Shown: positions 1 to 11,720 of the stretch, piece by piece
How the letters are laid out: every line of letters starts with the position of its first letter
Numbering within the stretch: the stretch's first letter is position 1
Source of the DNA: Portulaca oleracea
Lineage: Eukaryota > Streptophyta > Magnoliopsida > Caryophyllales > Portulacaceae
Assembly: GCA_029582165.1 (NCBI GenBank)
Contig: CM055888.1
Location: 15,372,001-15,436,000 of the forward strand
DNA: 64,000 nt
Direction of reading: 5' to 3'
Translations under genes and position numbers: made by a program
Notes under the pieces: generated by a model
Databases searched by the model: none
What the model saw: only the letters and a program-made list of their open reading frames with translations
What the model was told of the DNA's origin: nothing

Positions 1-693
1 CATGACCTACCAAATGTATTTTGCATGTTGCGAAATGCGAATTAAAGAGTACGTCGACGTATAAGCTACCTTTAAGCCATGTTCCTCCAATTAGTGGTCC
101 CTCCTTTTCATATTATATGTCCTCTGGTTAGCTATCAAATATTTAATGTTACTTTTTATTGATAATTTTTTATATAATATTTTATTAATAGTTACAATAT
201 TATACTTTTAAGATTAATATTTTTCATCATAAATTTAATGGTAGTAATTTTATTTAACAAATCATTATATATATTGAGAAATTTATAATTATTTTTTAAA
301 AAAAATTTGACTACACAATTTCTAAAAAAGACAAATAATATGGAAGTACTAGTATAGCCTTTAATTGCGCAGTTGCTGATTATTTTACCACTTGCGTTTT
401 TAATCACAGGGCCTAACTAATTAATCCTATGGTCTATAAAGATTCAATTTTAGCGGCGCATTTCCCATCAACGTTGCAACGCCACCAGGCCACTAGATTC
501 ATCATTATATTCACGAATTGAATGCCCTGCAAAGTAAGCCCTTGATCAAGTACTACGAATCACCTAAATCAATTTGTCATCCGCCTTGCCTTTTCACATA
601 TTGTTGCCGTAAGTTCTGGAAATTCATAACAAGATGCGTGTTACTTTAAGTTTGTATGAATACATTTATAAATAGTATTGCAATCAAACCAAT

Positions 694-746
694 AACTAAC
701 ATGTTTGGCGTCAAAAAAAAAAAAAAAAAAAAAAACTAACATGTTT
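694..746 (+). repeat. Short poly(A) insertion with 13 bp flanking duplication
   Basis: The 13-mer AACTAACATGTTT occurs at 694-706 and again at 734-746. Between the copies are only six bases (ggcgtc) and a run of about 21 A. A target duplication around a poly(A) tract is what target-primed reverse transcription leaves when the copy is almost entirely 5'-truncated. Strand is read from the A-tail. Replication slippage in the A-tract is an alternative, but it would not explain duplicated unique sequence on both sides. Confidence 0.55.
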
Positions 747-1085
747 TGTATCATTGAAGAAATATTATTTATATAGGATCTAATTTTTTTCTTCCATCCA
801 TCTCTATTTTTATCTTTTCCTTCAAGTCTATGTTCTTTTGAAAGATAACATGTTTTGTATCATTGAAGAAATACCGACACATGACAGAGGAGGACACATG
901 CGAAAGATGTAGGGAGGACGAATGGCATGCAGTTTTTGGATGGCCAGCAAGTAAATTTCTTTGGACAGATGTGGAGGGAGTTATATCATTGAAGAAAGAG
1001 GACTACTCTCATGCAGATTAATATTTGATAAATATTAATTAAAGAGGGCTACTGTAATTGAAGAAAGAGGACTACTGTCATACCA
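738..1085. repeat. Local imperfect duplications upstream of the UGT gene
   Basis: The stretch acatgttttgtatcattgaa occurs near 740 and again near 848, about 109 bp apart. A second word, gaagaaagaggactact, occurs near 991 and 1061, about 70 bp apart. The rest of 1-1537 is AT-rich sequence in which I see no gene. Any effect on the downstream promoter is unknown. Confidence 0.6.
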
Positions 1086-1537
1086 ATTTCTCAATGTGTA
1101 TTGATGGACAAGCTAAGTATCAATTAAGTTCTTTTGATGTTCAAGTTTTTATAAGATGAATTTTTATAAATATTTGATAAATTTAGAAAATATTGATAAA
1201 TTTTATAATAATATTAATAAATTTATAATAAATTTTATAATTAATATTGATGAATTTTTTTAAAAAAAATTAATATAAATGATGTGCTACTACCTAAATA
1301 GGTACACCACAATGGACTACATAACAAGTGTTCCAAAGGTATACCATATAACCATTGATCACACCATTTCCTAACAATATCTGGCAATAAGGTATCATGT
1401 GATTTCACACATTTGATATAACAGATATTGTGAAGGGCCTTATAATTAAGGAAATATATTTACGTAGGGCCTACCTATCTAATTTTTTTCCTTTCCCATT
1501 TTGATTTTTCCCTCTTGATTTATGTATCCAGCCCCAT

Positions 1538-1544
1538 TATAAAA
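1538..1544 (+). promoter_or_regulatory. Probable TATA box of the UGT gene
   Basis: TATAAAA lies 137 bp before the ATG at 1681. Transcription would be expected to start about 30 bp further on, giving a leader near 110 bp that begins in a CT/CA-rich stretch (1563-1585), common at plant start sites. This rests on position and motif only. Confidence 0.6.
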
Positions 1545-1680
1545 GGCATGGTCACTCGGAACCCTCTCCCCCCACACACACACCCAAAATAAAATTAGGC
1601 AACAACGTACATCCATACCATAGCTAATATAATATATAATATAATATCATAGCATATATATCATAACACACAAATTAAAG

Positions 1681-3099
1681 ATGGCTATGAACTTTGGAGT
1701 TGAAAATGGTGATGGGTTGAAGGTGGACCCAGAAGTGGTGGTGGTAGTGATCCCCTTGCCAGCCCAAGGCCACATCACCCCCATCCTCCACTTCTCCCAC
1801 CACCTGGCCGCCCGCGGCGTCCCAGTCCACTTTGTGGGGTCCGCCACCCACAACCGCCAAGCGAAACTCCGGGTCCAACCATCCATCAACAACAACATAA
1901 GTTTCCACGACCTGATCCAATTCCCCCTGTCGTTCCCTTTCAACGACGACACGAGCTCAAACTTCCCGAGCCACCTCCAACGCCTCTTCCAGGCGTTGTC
2001 GTACTTGTTGCGCCACCCTGTGTCGCAGCTCCTCCACGCCCTCGCTGCCAAGTTCAGGAGAGTCGTCGTCATCCACGACAGCCTCATGGCGTCTGTGATC
2101 GAGGATGTCCACTCCATCCCCAATGCCGAGTCCTACACTTTCCACACCAGCTCTGCCTTCACCATCTTTTTCACTCTCTGGGAGTCCCTCATCGAGAAGC
2201 CCTTCGAGTTAGGCCCCGATGTTCCCAAGGATGTCCCCTCTGTTAAGGGCTGGACATGCCCTCAGTTTGACAAGTTCGTCGCCAAGCAGTACAAGCTTAT
2301 GAGTCTCAGTTCAGGGAGGTTGTACAATACTTGTAGGGCGTTGGAAGGGAAGTACGTGGAGGTTCTTACCAAACTTTCTGTGAATGAGAACAAGAGGCTT
2401 TACGCGGTTGGACCCATTGCTCCGATGAGTAATAAGACGCACTCGAAAACCAGGCATTGGTGTCTGGATTGGTTAGATGGGCAGGAGAAGGACTCTGTGA
2501 TCTACGTCTCGTTTGGGACCACCATCTCGATGAAGGAGGATCAGATTCGAGAGCTGGCGATTGGGTTAGAGCGAAGCGAGCATAAGTTCATCTGGGTGTT
2601 ACGAGAAGCTGACAAGGTGAACATCTTCGAAGAGGTTCGAACCGGACAACAACAACAACAGCTCCCAGACGGGTTCGAAAGCAGGGTGAGAAACAGAGGG
2701 ATTGTGGTGCGAGATTGGGCGCCACAGATGGAGATCTTGGGACACCCAGCAACAGGGGGTTTCATGAGCCATTGCGGGTGGAATTCATGCATAGAGAGCA
2801 TGACACAGGGAGTGCCAATTGCAGCATGGCCAATACACTCTGATCAACCCAAGAACAGCTTCCTGGTGACACAGGTTCTGAAGGTGGGGTTGGTTGTCAG
2901 AGACTGGGAGAAGCAAGAGCAAGTGGTGAAGGCCAGTGTGGTGGACAAGGCTGTGAGGAAATTGATGGGTTCGACACACGGGAAAGACATCAGGAAAAGG
3001 GCTGCTCAATTAGGGGTTGCTGTCAGAGCTTCAACTGCCAAACACACTGGGACTTCTTCTCTTGAGTTGGACTCTTTTCTGTCCCACATCACAAGATAG
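1681..3099 (+). CDS. UDP-glycosyltransferase, zeatin O-glucosyltransferase-like (family 1, UGT93 type)
   Basis: This intronless 472-residue protein has the normal length of plant family-1 UGTs. The N-terminal acceptor domain holds the catalytic His in PLPAQGHITP (H31) and the partner Asp in VVVIHDSL (D133). The C-terminal donor domain has a complete 44-residue PSPG box (residues 346-389) starting WAPQMEILGH, with HCGWNS in the middle and ending HSDQ; the final Gln is typical of UDP-glucose users. The overall pattern resembles the cytosolic zeatin O-glucosyl/xylosyltransferases that store cytokinin by glucosylating the side-chain hydroxyl. The substrate is inferred from family resemblance; related enzymes also act on phenolics and abscisate. 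The 5' third is much more GC-rich than the flanks, which is common in single-exon UGTs. No inactivating change is visible. The start follows a leader without upstream ATG close by. Confidence 0.93.
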   Translation: MAMNFGVENGDGLKVDPEVVVVVIPLPAQGHITPILHFSHHLAARGVPVHFVGSATHNRQAKLRVQPSINNNISFHDLIQFPLSFPFNDDTSSNFPSHLQRLFQALSYLLRHPVSQLLHALAAKFRRVVVIHDSLMASVIEDVHSIPNAESYTFHTSSAFTIFFTLWESLIEKPFELGPDVPKDVPSVKGWTCPQFDKFVAKQYKLMSLSSGRLYNTCRALEGKYVEVLTKLSVNENKRLYAVGPIAPMSNKTHSKTRHWCLDWLDGQEKDSVIYVSFGTTISMKEDQIRELAIGLERSEHKFIWVLREADKVNIFEEVRTGQQQQQLPDGFESRVRNRGIVVRDWAPQMEILGHPATGGFMSHCGWNSCIESMTQGVPIAAWPIHSDQPKNSFLVTQVLKVGLVVRDWEKQEQVVKASVVDKAVRKLMGSTHGKDIRKRAAQLGVAVRASTAKHTGTSSLELDSFLSHITR

Positions 3100-4764
3100 A
3101 TACTAAGATACTATATCAAATTACCTTATTATGCTTTTTGCCTTGTTTGTTGCTATATATATATACAATGTTGAACCCAAATGGAGTAAATTACAAGTGT
3201 CAAGGTTGGTGGTTGTTTCTATGTAATGGTTGGGATAATTTTATTGTTTAATTTGTACTATGTTCAAAAGGGTTGTTGATCACCTTTGTCATTTTTGATG
3301 TTCTTAATTAAGGCAGAGTTGTAAAAGATCATGTAGAGTTATGTCATTTCTTTTCAAAAAGTTTGAGTTTGCCTATTTCGGATAAGAAATGAAAATATTT
3401 ATATACTTTACCATGGATTTTTTTATTTGTATATATTTTTATATCAAAAGATTATCTCAAAATGTTAAAAATATATCACCATATAATTTTTTTATTCATG
3501 GAAATTTAAATTAATTTCAAGTTATTTATATATTTGCCAAAGATTAAGAGGAACAAAGGTGGGCGAGAAGGATTGAGTTTGTTTATGTAAGATTAGAAGA
3601 TCGGTAAGTTTTTAATGTAAATTTAGGTAGAAGCAGTTATTAGAAATAGTTGTAGAGATAAACAAACCCACTAATCTTTTTTTTTAAAAAAAAAAAATCA
3701 ATCCTCCATTAAAGGTGTTGGGGCATCGTTTGTATTTATGTAGATGACAATTGGGTTCCGTATTTACTCTTATTTTAGTTGATCTATATCTATTCAGTTT
3801 TGGCAAACTTTGTTCACGTGGTCGCCCAAAAATAATATAAAATTTTAACTAGAAATGTCGACCTTCTTTGCAGTATCTTTGGAGATGCCAAGAGGTGTTT
3901 TGTTGATTGTGAAAAGTTCCACAATTGTCTTGCTGAAAGTTCAGAATTGATGCTATAGAGATAAAAGGACATGTATGAGATTCTTTTATGAAAGATGAAG
4001 GTCTAGGGTTTTTACTGTGAAAAAGAAAAGAAAAGCATTGAGGATAAGGAAACAAGGGCTTTTATTAAGGGTGCGTTTGATTGGTCAAAACTTCTCAAAA
4101 AAAAGTCAATTTTTCCAGATTGACTTACTTTCTCCATGTTTGAATATAAGTTGATCTTCAGAAAAACTTCACAGTGGCGCTACCATTTTTCTATATTTTT
4201 CAAGGGAAAACTTCACTTAGGAGGGGAACTAAGGGAAATTTTTTCCGGAAAAATATTTTTCCGGGAAAATATTTTCCATGGAAAATTTTCTTCAAGGTTT
4301 TTACAAAATGCTCTCTAATAGAAGACTTAAAAATTAAAGGAACAATATGAATAATTTGCTCAAACTAGTTAAAATTTGACATATAGTTTAGTGTGAGTAA
4401 CAAATAAAAAAGTATATAATGGCAATTTTGACATTTTAAAATGATTAGAGGTTATTTAATCATTGAACTCCTAGATTATGTGGATTTATGCATCTGAGTT
4501 TACGATTTATTTTTACATAATAGCATGTGACTCTTAGTGATTCAATAAAGTTGTGACAAGTAACAAAAAATACAACCACAAGCTATCGGGAAAAAAAAAA
4601 CTCTCTTCTGGAAAACTCTCTCACCTACCCATCTGCCAACTACTACGAGCATTCTCTACTGTTAATTCCTGATGTTGGCGATGGTTGTTTTTGTCGTGGT
4701 CAGCTTTGTCGTCTGCTAAATAGTTTGTACCAACATGTGAAGACAAATACAGATCTTAGAGAGA
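3100..4764. other. Intergenic, no gene seen
   Basis: This stretch contains the 3' UTR of the UGT gene (roughly to 3330) and AT-rich sequence. The words around 4069 (gggtgcgtttgattgg) resemble the end of some plant hAT-type MITEs, but I could not find a matching inverted end, so no element is called. Confidence 0.5.
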
Positions 4765-5640
4765 TGCTTGAAGCGAAATACACGTCATAAGTTGTGATAC
4801 TAAGCACTTCCTCGCTAGTCAATTAATTTAATAATTATTAAATAGTTGAGGGTAGCAAGGTGTTAGATCAATTTCATTAGATTCTACATGTACTAAGTAA
4901 TTTTAATCAACACAAGCTACTCATACATGAGAGCTTTGTTGTGTCCTCAATAATTGGTAAACTCCCCCTCCATGGATATAAACCAAAAGGAATCTCATAC
5001 ATTTAAAAGACAACAACACTATTGAATATTTGGCTAACCATCTTTGCACAAAAGAAAAATTGTGTTTGTGAGATGACACCAAGAAGTATCCCTCCAAGGT
5101 CCATGTGGTGGGTTGATTCCAATGAAACCAAGAACAAGAATAAGTGTGAGAACAAGAGTAACAAGAAACCCAAGATGGTTAGTTGGGAATGCAACAAACT
5201 AGGACACCCCAAGAGGGAATATCCAGCTCAAAAAAAGAAACATGGCCTTGCGAATAACCAAAAGAATCATAGTAGCACGGAGTCCAATGGACCCTTTGTT
5301 GCCATGATAATGGACCAAATTAATGTTATATCAAGTGACGATATTTGGTGGGTTGATTCGGATGCAACAAGGCATGTGTGCGTTGATCACGTTGTTTTCA
5401 AGAATATCGATCCCAACATGTCGATGAGGGGAAAAAATTCTTCATCGGAAACAATTCCTTAATAAAGGTTGAAGGGATAGGACAAGTTAAACTTATGTTT
5501 AATTCATCTCTATGTATCTTAGACTTAGACATGTGAATTATAAGAAGTTAAAGGACATGTTTAAATTTGAGTTGATCCCTCGATCGGATGTAAGAATAGA
5601 GAAGTATAGAGCTTACACGTTAACTAACATCACTAAAATA
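4765..5640 (+). pseudogene. Ty1/copia gag-protease remnant
   Basis: Decayed coding sequence readable in pieces. There is a gag-like segment (near 4770 and 4950, resembling the IIxKLPPxW motif of copia gags), then a damaged CCHC zinc knuckle (WECNKLGHPKREYP, in which the first and last Cys positions are lost), then a protease start WWVDSDATRHVC where the active DSG is DSD. The longest open piece is 5022-5462. No LTRs, integrase or reverse transcriptase were found nearby, so this is an old fragment. It is unrelated in detail to the copia element at 52205-58288. Confidence 0.75.
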
Positions 5641-5709
5641 TGTAAATGAACCCATTTGTATTTGATGTGGTGAAAGTCTCAATTACTCTATTATATATAT
5701 AATATTCAA

Positions 5710-5946
5710 GTGCCAATCACCTCTTGTTCGAGTGGCAAGAAGTCCCCCTCTTATCCCTTACCTCCACGATTCAGATCTTCAGGGGACATTCTCCCTTACC
5801 ATATTAGAAATGTTGCGGGTAGAAAAGGGGCCTAGCTTTAGGCCATTGACATCACTGTTCCCTGTCTGTTGTAGGCATGTTGGGTTATTCCCCTGAGATA
5901 GGAGACCGATGGGTTGGACTGCTTACCTATATAAAAAAGAAATATT
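5710..5946 (+). mobile_element. tRNA-derived SINE with perfect target-site duplication
   Basis: A 237 bp unit is flanked on both sides by TAATATTCAA (5700-5709 and 5947-5956), a perfect 10 bp duplication. The 5' part has a sequence like an RNA polymerase III A box (gttcgagtggcaag, 5728-5741) and a weaker B-box-like word (cacgattcagatc). The 3' end is A-rich (tatataaaaaagaaatattt). The layout (pol III head, no ORF, A-rich tail, long TSD) is that of a plant SINE moved by LINE machinery. I cannot assign a named SINE family. Confidence 0.75.
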
Positions 5947-5956
5947 TAATATTCAA

Positions 5957-7160
5957 AGTATAATATATTGTTATAACATATGTGCAATTTAGTTTAGGCT
6001 ATAAGTACGAATTACTAGCATGCAGTCCCCTAAGAATACAATAGAAAATCTAGGTTCAACACGTGGTTAAACATGTGATATAAGGCTAAGTCAAGTTGAT
6101 CACTTTCAAAAACAATATGTAGGTAGCCAATGCCATTATGATATGTTTCATGGCCCATATGCCTCTTCATTGCCAACCATACTTGGCCAATTTGCTCCAA
6201 TATATTCCTAATTCCTTTATTGCACATATTCGTTTAAGAATATTCGGGTGTTTTGTTTGTTTAATCCCATGATTATTTATTAAATCTATATGCGTGAATA
6301 TTTGTATTTTATTGTACAATTAGATTACCCATATAATGCCTGTTATGTTTTCCATCGAATTACCTAATTTATTTTTGCAAAGAAATCATAATAATTATCA
6401 ATTTAAATTTTATTATTAATATTATCGAGAAAATTTCCTTGATATAAATAGTTTTTAATACTAACTAGCTAGTATTGAGAAATCCATGTAATGAAGGATT
6501 GGTTATAGTAATAACTGTGAAAAATGTGAGATCAAGTTATATAAGTCGTGTTCCAGTTTGTCAAAAAAAATGAGTATATCTGAAGATAGTTATAGAAAAC
6601 TTGATGCACAGACTTATTCTTTAAAGTTTAAAACTATTAACCTTTGAATTATGTTATATAATTGTAAATATTGTATGATCAAATTATATAAATTGACTTT
6701 TTATAATCCAAATACATTAAGTATATTTGGAGATACATGCGAAAAGTTCTACTGATTAGTTTGAAATCAATATGAGCATTGTGACTTATAAGCATGAGAG
6801 ATATTGATACATGCCTTATACCCACCCTTCCCAAGGTCAGTTAGTTGAGCTAAGCAGCCATGAAACTTCCATACTTACTCAAGATGGCCTCACAAGCCAT
6901 CCACGCCTTGACTACGTTACTTTTAAGGTTCAGATGTTCTTGGGGCTTCTTTTGGTGGCGTGAGAACTTAGGGTGTTCCCGAGGCCCTCGGGGTCCCTAA
7001 AAGGATCGACATGCCCTTGTATTTGCAATAAGGGAGTCGAGTTCAACATGGGGAATGAAGGAGATCCAAAGGACAGGTGGAAGCAAGCCGCACAATCATG
7101 CAACCAAGCTACATAAGCATGTCATCTTCAAAAACCCAGATTTGGTGACTTATAAACATT
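5957..7160. other. Intergenic, no gene seen
   Basis: AT-rich DNA to about 6780, then a more GC-balanced stretch (6790-7140) that looks like diverged repeat sequence. No open frame with recognisable similarity was found. Confidence 0.45.
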
Positions 7161-7392
7161 CACGATCTTTCTGAAGGGGTGCATGATCGCGACCCACCCT
7201 CCAACAAGGAGGGCACGATCGTGTCATCTCTGGGTCATGATCGTGCTCTTAGGTCGTGAAAAGATGGGGAGAAACTCAACGACACAATCGTGTCGTTCAA
7301 TGGCACGATCATGACATTATCATTTTCCAGCGATTTCAAGGGGGAAAGCATGACAACACAATCATTCCATTTGGCAGCACAATTGTGTCATA
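7161..7392. repeat. Cluster of near-palindromic CACGATCGTG-like motifs
   Basis: At least seven versions of one short palindromic word occur in about 230 bp: cacgatc (7161), gcatgatcgcgac (7181), gcacgatcgtgtc (7213), tcatgatcgtgct (7235), gacacaatcgtgtc (7281), ggcacgatcatgac (7302) and cagcacaattgtgtcat (7374). Spacing is irregular, about 20-60 bp. The cluster ends where the transposon terminal sequence at 7401 begins. It could be part of a decayed LTR or a protein-binding array. Confidence 0.55.
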
Positions 7393-7400
7393 CACAAATC

Positions 7401-7510
7401 CAGAGATTATAATAATCCCTACTTTTACAGATTGGACAATAATAATCCCTACTATCGATTTGGATCCTGATGGTCCAAAAAAAAATTGTATTGTAGTGGG
7501 ACGCCACCGA
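7401..7510 (+). mobile_element. Left terminal sequence of a Mutator-like element
   Basis: The sequence shares two aataatccctac words 30 bp apart (7411 and 7441), followed 28 bp later by tggtcc, then an A-run and ttgtattgtagtgggac. The same order and spacing occur at the end of the MITE at 44421-44961, and a related terminus occurs in the MITE at 32093-32661. Here the inside of the element lies to the right, toward the GRF gene and the Mutator-like gene. No matching right terminus was found beyond 22647, so the element is incomplete or rearranged. Confidence 0.6.
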
Positions 7511-8011
7511 GTTAGAGGGCAGTGACTCGGTGGTTTGTTGACTTGTAACAGCGGGCTTTTGGTTGACTGCATTGACCATGGATGTGGATGCCATGTTAGA
7601 CTAAAAACACGTCTCTTTTTTTTTCTTTTTTCCTTTTCCAAGCTGGCACCCAAATTTTATCCCTTCCTCATTCCTCTCTCTTCTTTCCCATAATTTCATC
7701 CAGTAAAAAACCCCAAATTACCTCTATCTTTTCTTTCTAAATTTTAGATATTAAATCCACAACCCTACCTGCAATTTTCTCTCACCTCTCTAAAACCAAG
7801 GAATTGACTCTCTCTTTTTCTCCTCATCTCACTCCATCTCTGAATGACGCAGGATGTCGACCATCTCCATCCTCTCTATAAGCTATTGCATTCATCTTCT
7901 TCCCCTTATCCCCAATTCGGTGTGAAGAACCCTAATTTCGTGTCTTGTTAATCCTGTTTCATCTCTCACATCTCCTAAACCTAGAAATCCCTAATTGTTG
8001 CAGCGACGACA

Positions 8012-8307
8012 ATGAACCAAGGGAAAGCTGCTAGTTCTTCATTGAACATAGGGCGTTGGCCAAATTGTGAACATGGTATACCCGTCACACTTCAGATCTG
8101 TAGAAAGACTCCGAATGAAGGCAAAAAATTTCATGGTTGCCTGTTTTGGAAGGTATGATTTTCTCTGAAATTAAATTCAAGGGACAAATTGAAAATTTTC
8201 ATGTTAAGAAATTTTTAATAGGGTTGATTTTGCGTGGTCAAGATAAACACTTGAGATGTGCATTCTACAATTGGGTAGATAAAGGCCAACCTAGTTTTGA
8301 GGATATC
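8012..8307 (+). pseudogene. GRF zinc-finger gene, 5' part (split by retrotransposon)
   Basis: An ATG at 8012 opens 47 codons containing CEHGIPVTLQIC and FHGCLFWK, the first half of a plant GRF-type zinc finger. A GT donor follows at 8153. The second half of the finger, LRCAFYNWVD, resumes in the frame that includes GAT at 8242; the acceptor is unclear (AG at 8207-8208 gives an open frame, AG at 8241-8242 does not). The frame runs to ATC at 8307, where the LTR element begins. Plant proteins of this kind have an N-terminal GRF finger, a coiled coil and a C-terminal membrane anchor; the latter two lie at 18585-18836. The 5' leader (7600-8011) is CT-rich, as at real plant start sites. The gene can no longer make its full product as placed. 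Confidence 0.8.
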
Positions 8308-11300
8308 TGTAACAACCCGCCCCAAAATCACGATTAATTAAGTACTAATTACCGTAATTACTTAAATTGCGTATAAATTTTTCGCGTTTACTTCTAATTA
8401 TTTATTTTATCGGTGTCAAGTCTCGTGCAGGAGATGGCAAAGAATATCAAGTTACGGGTTTATAAACCTTTAAGTTACTCTATTTACTCGTTAAAGTGAT
8501 TTATATCGAGTTTTACCGTTTACGTTATTTCTTTAACCGGAAAGAGTTTAATTATTTCACTTCTTAATGTTTATATTTTATTATCTAAACCTTAATTTAT
8601 TTTATTGGAATTATGTTTATTTTATTGAGGTACAAGTAATATTTATGTTTCATTTACTTGGATTTTCTATGTTTAAGTCCTATTTTATTTCAATCAAATT
8701 ATTACCGATTAATTTTAATTAGTACAAGCTAATTTTGTTAACCTGGTATTTTTATAATTTAGCTTACTTAATTATATTTTCAGATTTGTTAAGTTATATT
8801 AGTGTTTAATTAAGTGAAGGGAGTATATATTATGTCATTAGTGTTAGAAGGTTCATTTTATCATTCCAATTCAAACACACCCAAACCTTTTCTCTCTCTA
8901 CACTCCTTCACCCCCCTTTGTCCTGTTTCTGCCGTGAACCACCAGCCGCCGCCCATTTCCGGCCGCCGGAGCACGTCGCCGCCGCCAGGAGGTCGCCGGC
9001 CGCCACCCTCCTTCCTCCTCTCTTGTGTTTTCATCAATTTTTAACCCCAAGGGTAATCTCTCAAAACCCCCAATTTCAAATTCTCTAAACCCTAATCTGA
9101 CAATCTATGTTTTATATATGTTTCTTTTATAAATTCCATCTCTTTTATTCTCTTCATTCATGAATTCAAGTATATAATTGTATTGGTTAAGTTAGGGTTA
9201 AGTTTTGAAGTACATGCATGTTGATTTCTAAGTGTTTATGAGGTTTTATGGTTGAATTCATGGTGGATGATAATTATATGTCAATGCATGTGAATTACTT
9301 GAAAGATTCTGAGTATTCAAGGGCTGAGTTTATGTTTTAAGATTATGAATTAAGTGTTATTATGTTTAATTTGGGTGAATTAGTGAGGTTTTGATGCAAG
9401 AGTTCAAGAGTATGTCTCATATGTTGAGTTTATGTTTAATCCATGGATGCATGTGGTTTTTGAGGCCTTTGATGAGTTGATTTTCAAGGTTTATATTCTG
9501 GAAATATAGTGGATTAAAGTTTAAGTAAGATTTGGTTATGTTTGGTATAATTAAGGGAGAAAAATCCAATTAAAAACTGAATTATGGGTGATTAAAGTTT
9601 CTGTTTAGTTTCTGAAAATTTACAGAGGTATGAAAGTGTGATTTTAGCCCATATTTTTATCCCATATGATAGCTCAAGGTGTTAGCTAACTATAGGCTTT
9701 GGAATTTCGAATTTCCGACATGTATAGACCGAGTTATAGCAAAAACCGTAACCTCACGTTTTTATATACGAATTCTGGATCAGTATGTTGAGGGCTGTTT
9801 TTCGTCCCTTTGGAGATCTTTCTAGTTTTTGTGGTAAACATGAAAGTTTTAGGTCATATTGCAAGCTTTCCAGAAAGGTATGGTTCGTAGTCATCCGATA
9901 TCGGGAGTATGAGTTATGAGCCCGGGAAACAGGGCTGTCCAGAATCGAGTTTCTGCCCAGATTGGGTTGTGTAAAATTCCATCTTAAGGGTCTTAAATGC
10001 TTTCAATAGAGGTTTTTAAGATGTGATAAGTTATGAATATATATATCATGACCTTATAGTATAAGTTTAAGAGTGAAAAGCATGGTTTGAAGACCTAAGT
10101 TTGTCCTAAGGTCTCTTTCGTAGAAGTTATAAATTACATATAAGTTCTGAATTCTCTTTTTAAGTTCTAGCAATGAAAGCTCAAGGTTTCTGATTTAACC
10201 AAGTCTCTCATCTAATTTTATCAACCTCCAAGCTATAAGTAGCTCTAAGGCTTTATTCTCTCACAATTCAACTCAATCTTTGTCGCTCAACCACATCCCG
10301 AAACCGACAATTTATTCACATTTCGTCATATCTCATCTCAATTGTCACGTCTTTAAGCCATCTTTGAGTTCAATGATTTCCATTCTAATCTCTAATCGTT
10401 AAGGGTCATCCTTCATCAATCTAATCCGTCAACCCAAGGTCCAAGTTCATTCACTGATTTCACCTTCCAATTTCTCCATTTCTATATCATCTCAACCCGA
10501 AAGTCCTAAGTTTTCTAAACTCGGTTCTGTCCGGGCCCGTTTTGAAGCCTTCCACTCGTTTTTAGCCTCTGGTTCTGTTGACAAAAGTAAAGATCATGAT
10601 TTTCCCTATTTCGAAATGTACTCTTTTATGTCATTCCGATTTTTCTAACTCAAGTTATACTTCAAACTCTATTTTTATATAAACCTGAAATTTTTATCCC
10701 TAAAGTTATTTCATGGATATTACTAAGTTTCTAAACTTATGAATCTAATTTAGAACCTGATTCGGTTCTTCATTTTTTTTATTTATTCTTATCTTAGTTG
10801 ACAAGTTTTGAAAGCCATCTCCAAGCCGAGCTGCGCCGCCAAGGTCTTAGCGTTCCAAGGTACGCAAATTGTCCAGCTTTTACGATCTAAGTTATATTCA
10901 TGATTCATTCAATTTATGACATGTCAAGCTTTATGTTTTATGATATCATTATGTTCGAAAGTGGACCCATTTTATGTATTCTATGTTTATGTTTTAGCTA
11001 GTTACGTGAAGTGCTAGCCTTTTAGATGCTCCTGATCAGAGTGTCCTAGACCTGGCAAGGTCGATCACAGAAGCGTCACCCAATCCAAATCTAGATCGAT
11101 TTGGGCATGCGCGTGTGTGAGGTGCTTCCACCGATCATAAGGGTTCCACGTATTTTCTATATACCTCTATTCTATGTTATTCATGTTTATGTTTTATGCA
11201 CATCATTGCAAGTTATCGTTTTATCCCCTTTTCCCGTTTTCAAAATGAATTTAAATGCCGGCACTAAAACCGTTTTCGAACGGTTTACGTGCTGGAGGTT

Positions 11301-11704
11301 TACGTGCTGAGTGTTTCCCCACTCACTTTTGCGATGTTTTATGGTTTTGTTTTTAGGAGGCTCGAGCTCCCAAGGAAAGGACAAGTCGGTTCCCAAGTAA
11401 TTCAAGGCTCTCGAGGTAGTTCTCTAAGGAAATCATCGGTTAACAAGTATGGATTTTGGAAGTTGTTTTAGCATTTAAGCTATGTTTAAGTTTATGTAGT
11501 TTATCCAAAGGTTGTATAAGTTTTATATATGAAGGTTTTTAAGCTAGTAAGTTATCTTGTGGTTTTGGAAGTTTCTTTAGTGTTGTTGCCTTGTCGCTTT
11601 TGGGAGACGGCGGTAATGCCTCGACCTAAGGTGTTCATTGCGCTAATCACAGTTTGGGATTCTAAGTATAGTCTTAATCTTGTGATTAAGGTTGGGGCGT
11701 TCTG
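8308..11704 (+). repeat. 5' LTR of the gypsy element
   Basis: About 3.4 kb, starting TGTAACAACCCGCCCC and ending near GGGGCGTT (11694-11702). The expected terminal ACA is altered compared with the right LTR. It holds a GC-rich segment (8936-9012) with GCC/GCCG repeats that is 30 bp shorter in the other LTR. Short frames inside it (for example 8814-9044) show no similarity to proteins I know. Confidence 0.92.
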
Positions 11705-11708
11705 ATTG

Positions 11709-11720
11709 TGGTATCGTGAG
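11709..11720 (+). promoter_or_regulatory. Primer-binding site of the gypsy element
   Basis: TGGTATCGTGAG lies just inside the 5' LTR and resembles the TGGTATCAGAG site complementary to the 3' end of initiator tRNA-Met, the usual plant gypsy primer. The second half is diverged. Confidence 0.6.

Noticed and set aside
1647..2145. Long minus-strand frames (158, 81 and 62 codons) opposite the UGT gene
   Set aside because: They are antisense shadows of a GC-rich coding region with clear UGT motifs on the plus strand.
4069..4320. Possible hAT MITE starting gggtgcgtttgattgg
   Set aside because: No matching inverted end or 8 bp duplication was found.
5710..5790. Possible tRNA gene
   Set aside because: Only pol III box-like words are present and no cloverleaf can be drawn; the 10 bp target duplication and A-rich tail mark a SINE.
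7256..7653. Frames of 89 (+) and 105 (-) codons
   Set aside because: They overlap the palindromic motif cluster and the MULE terminus and have repetitive low-complexity translations.
8814..9044. 76-codon Pro-rich frame
   Set aside because: It lies inside the gypsy LTR and is altered in the second LTR by length changes; no protein family pattern.
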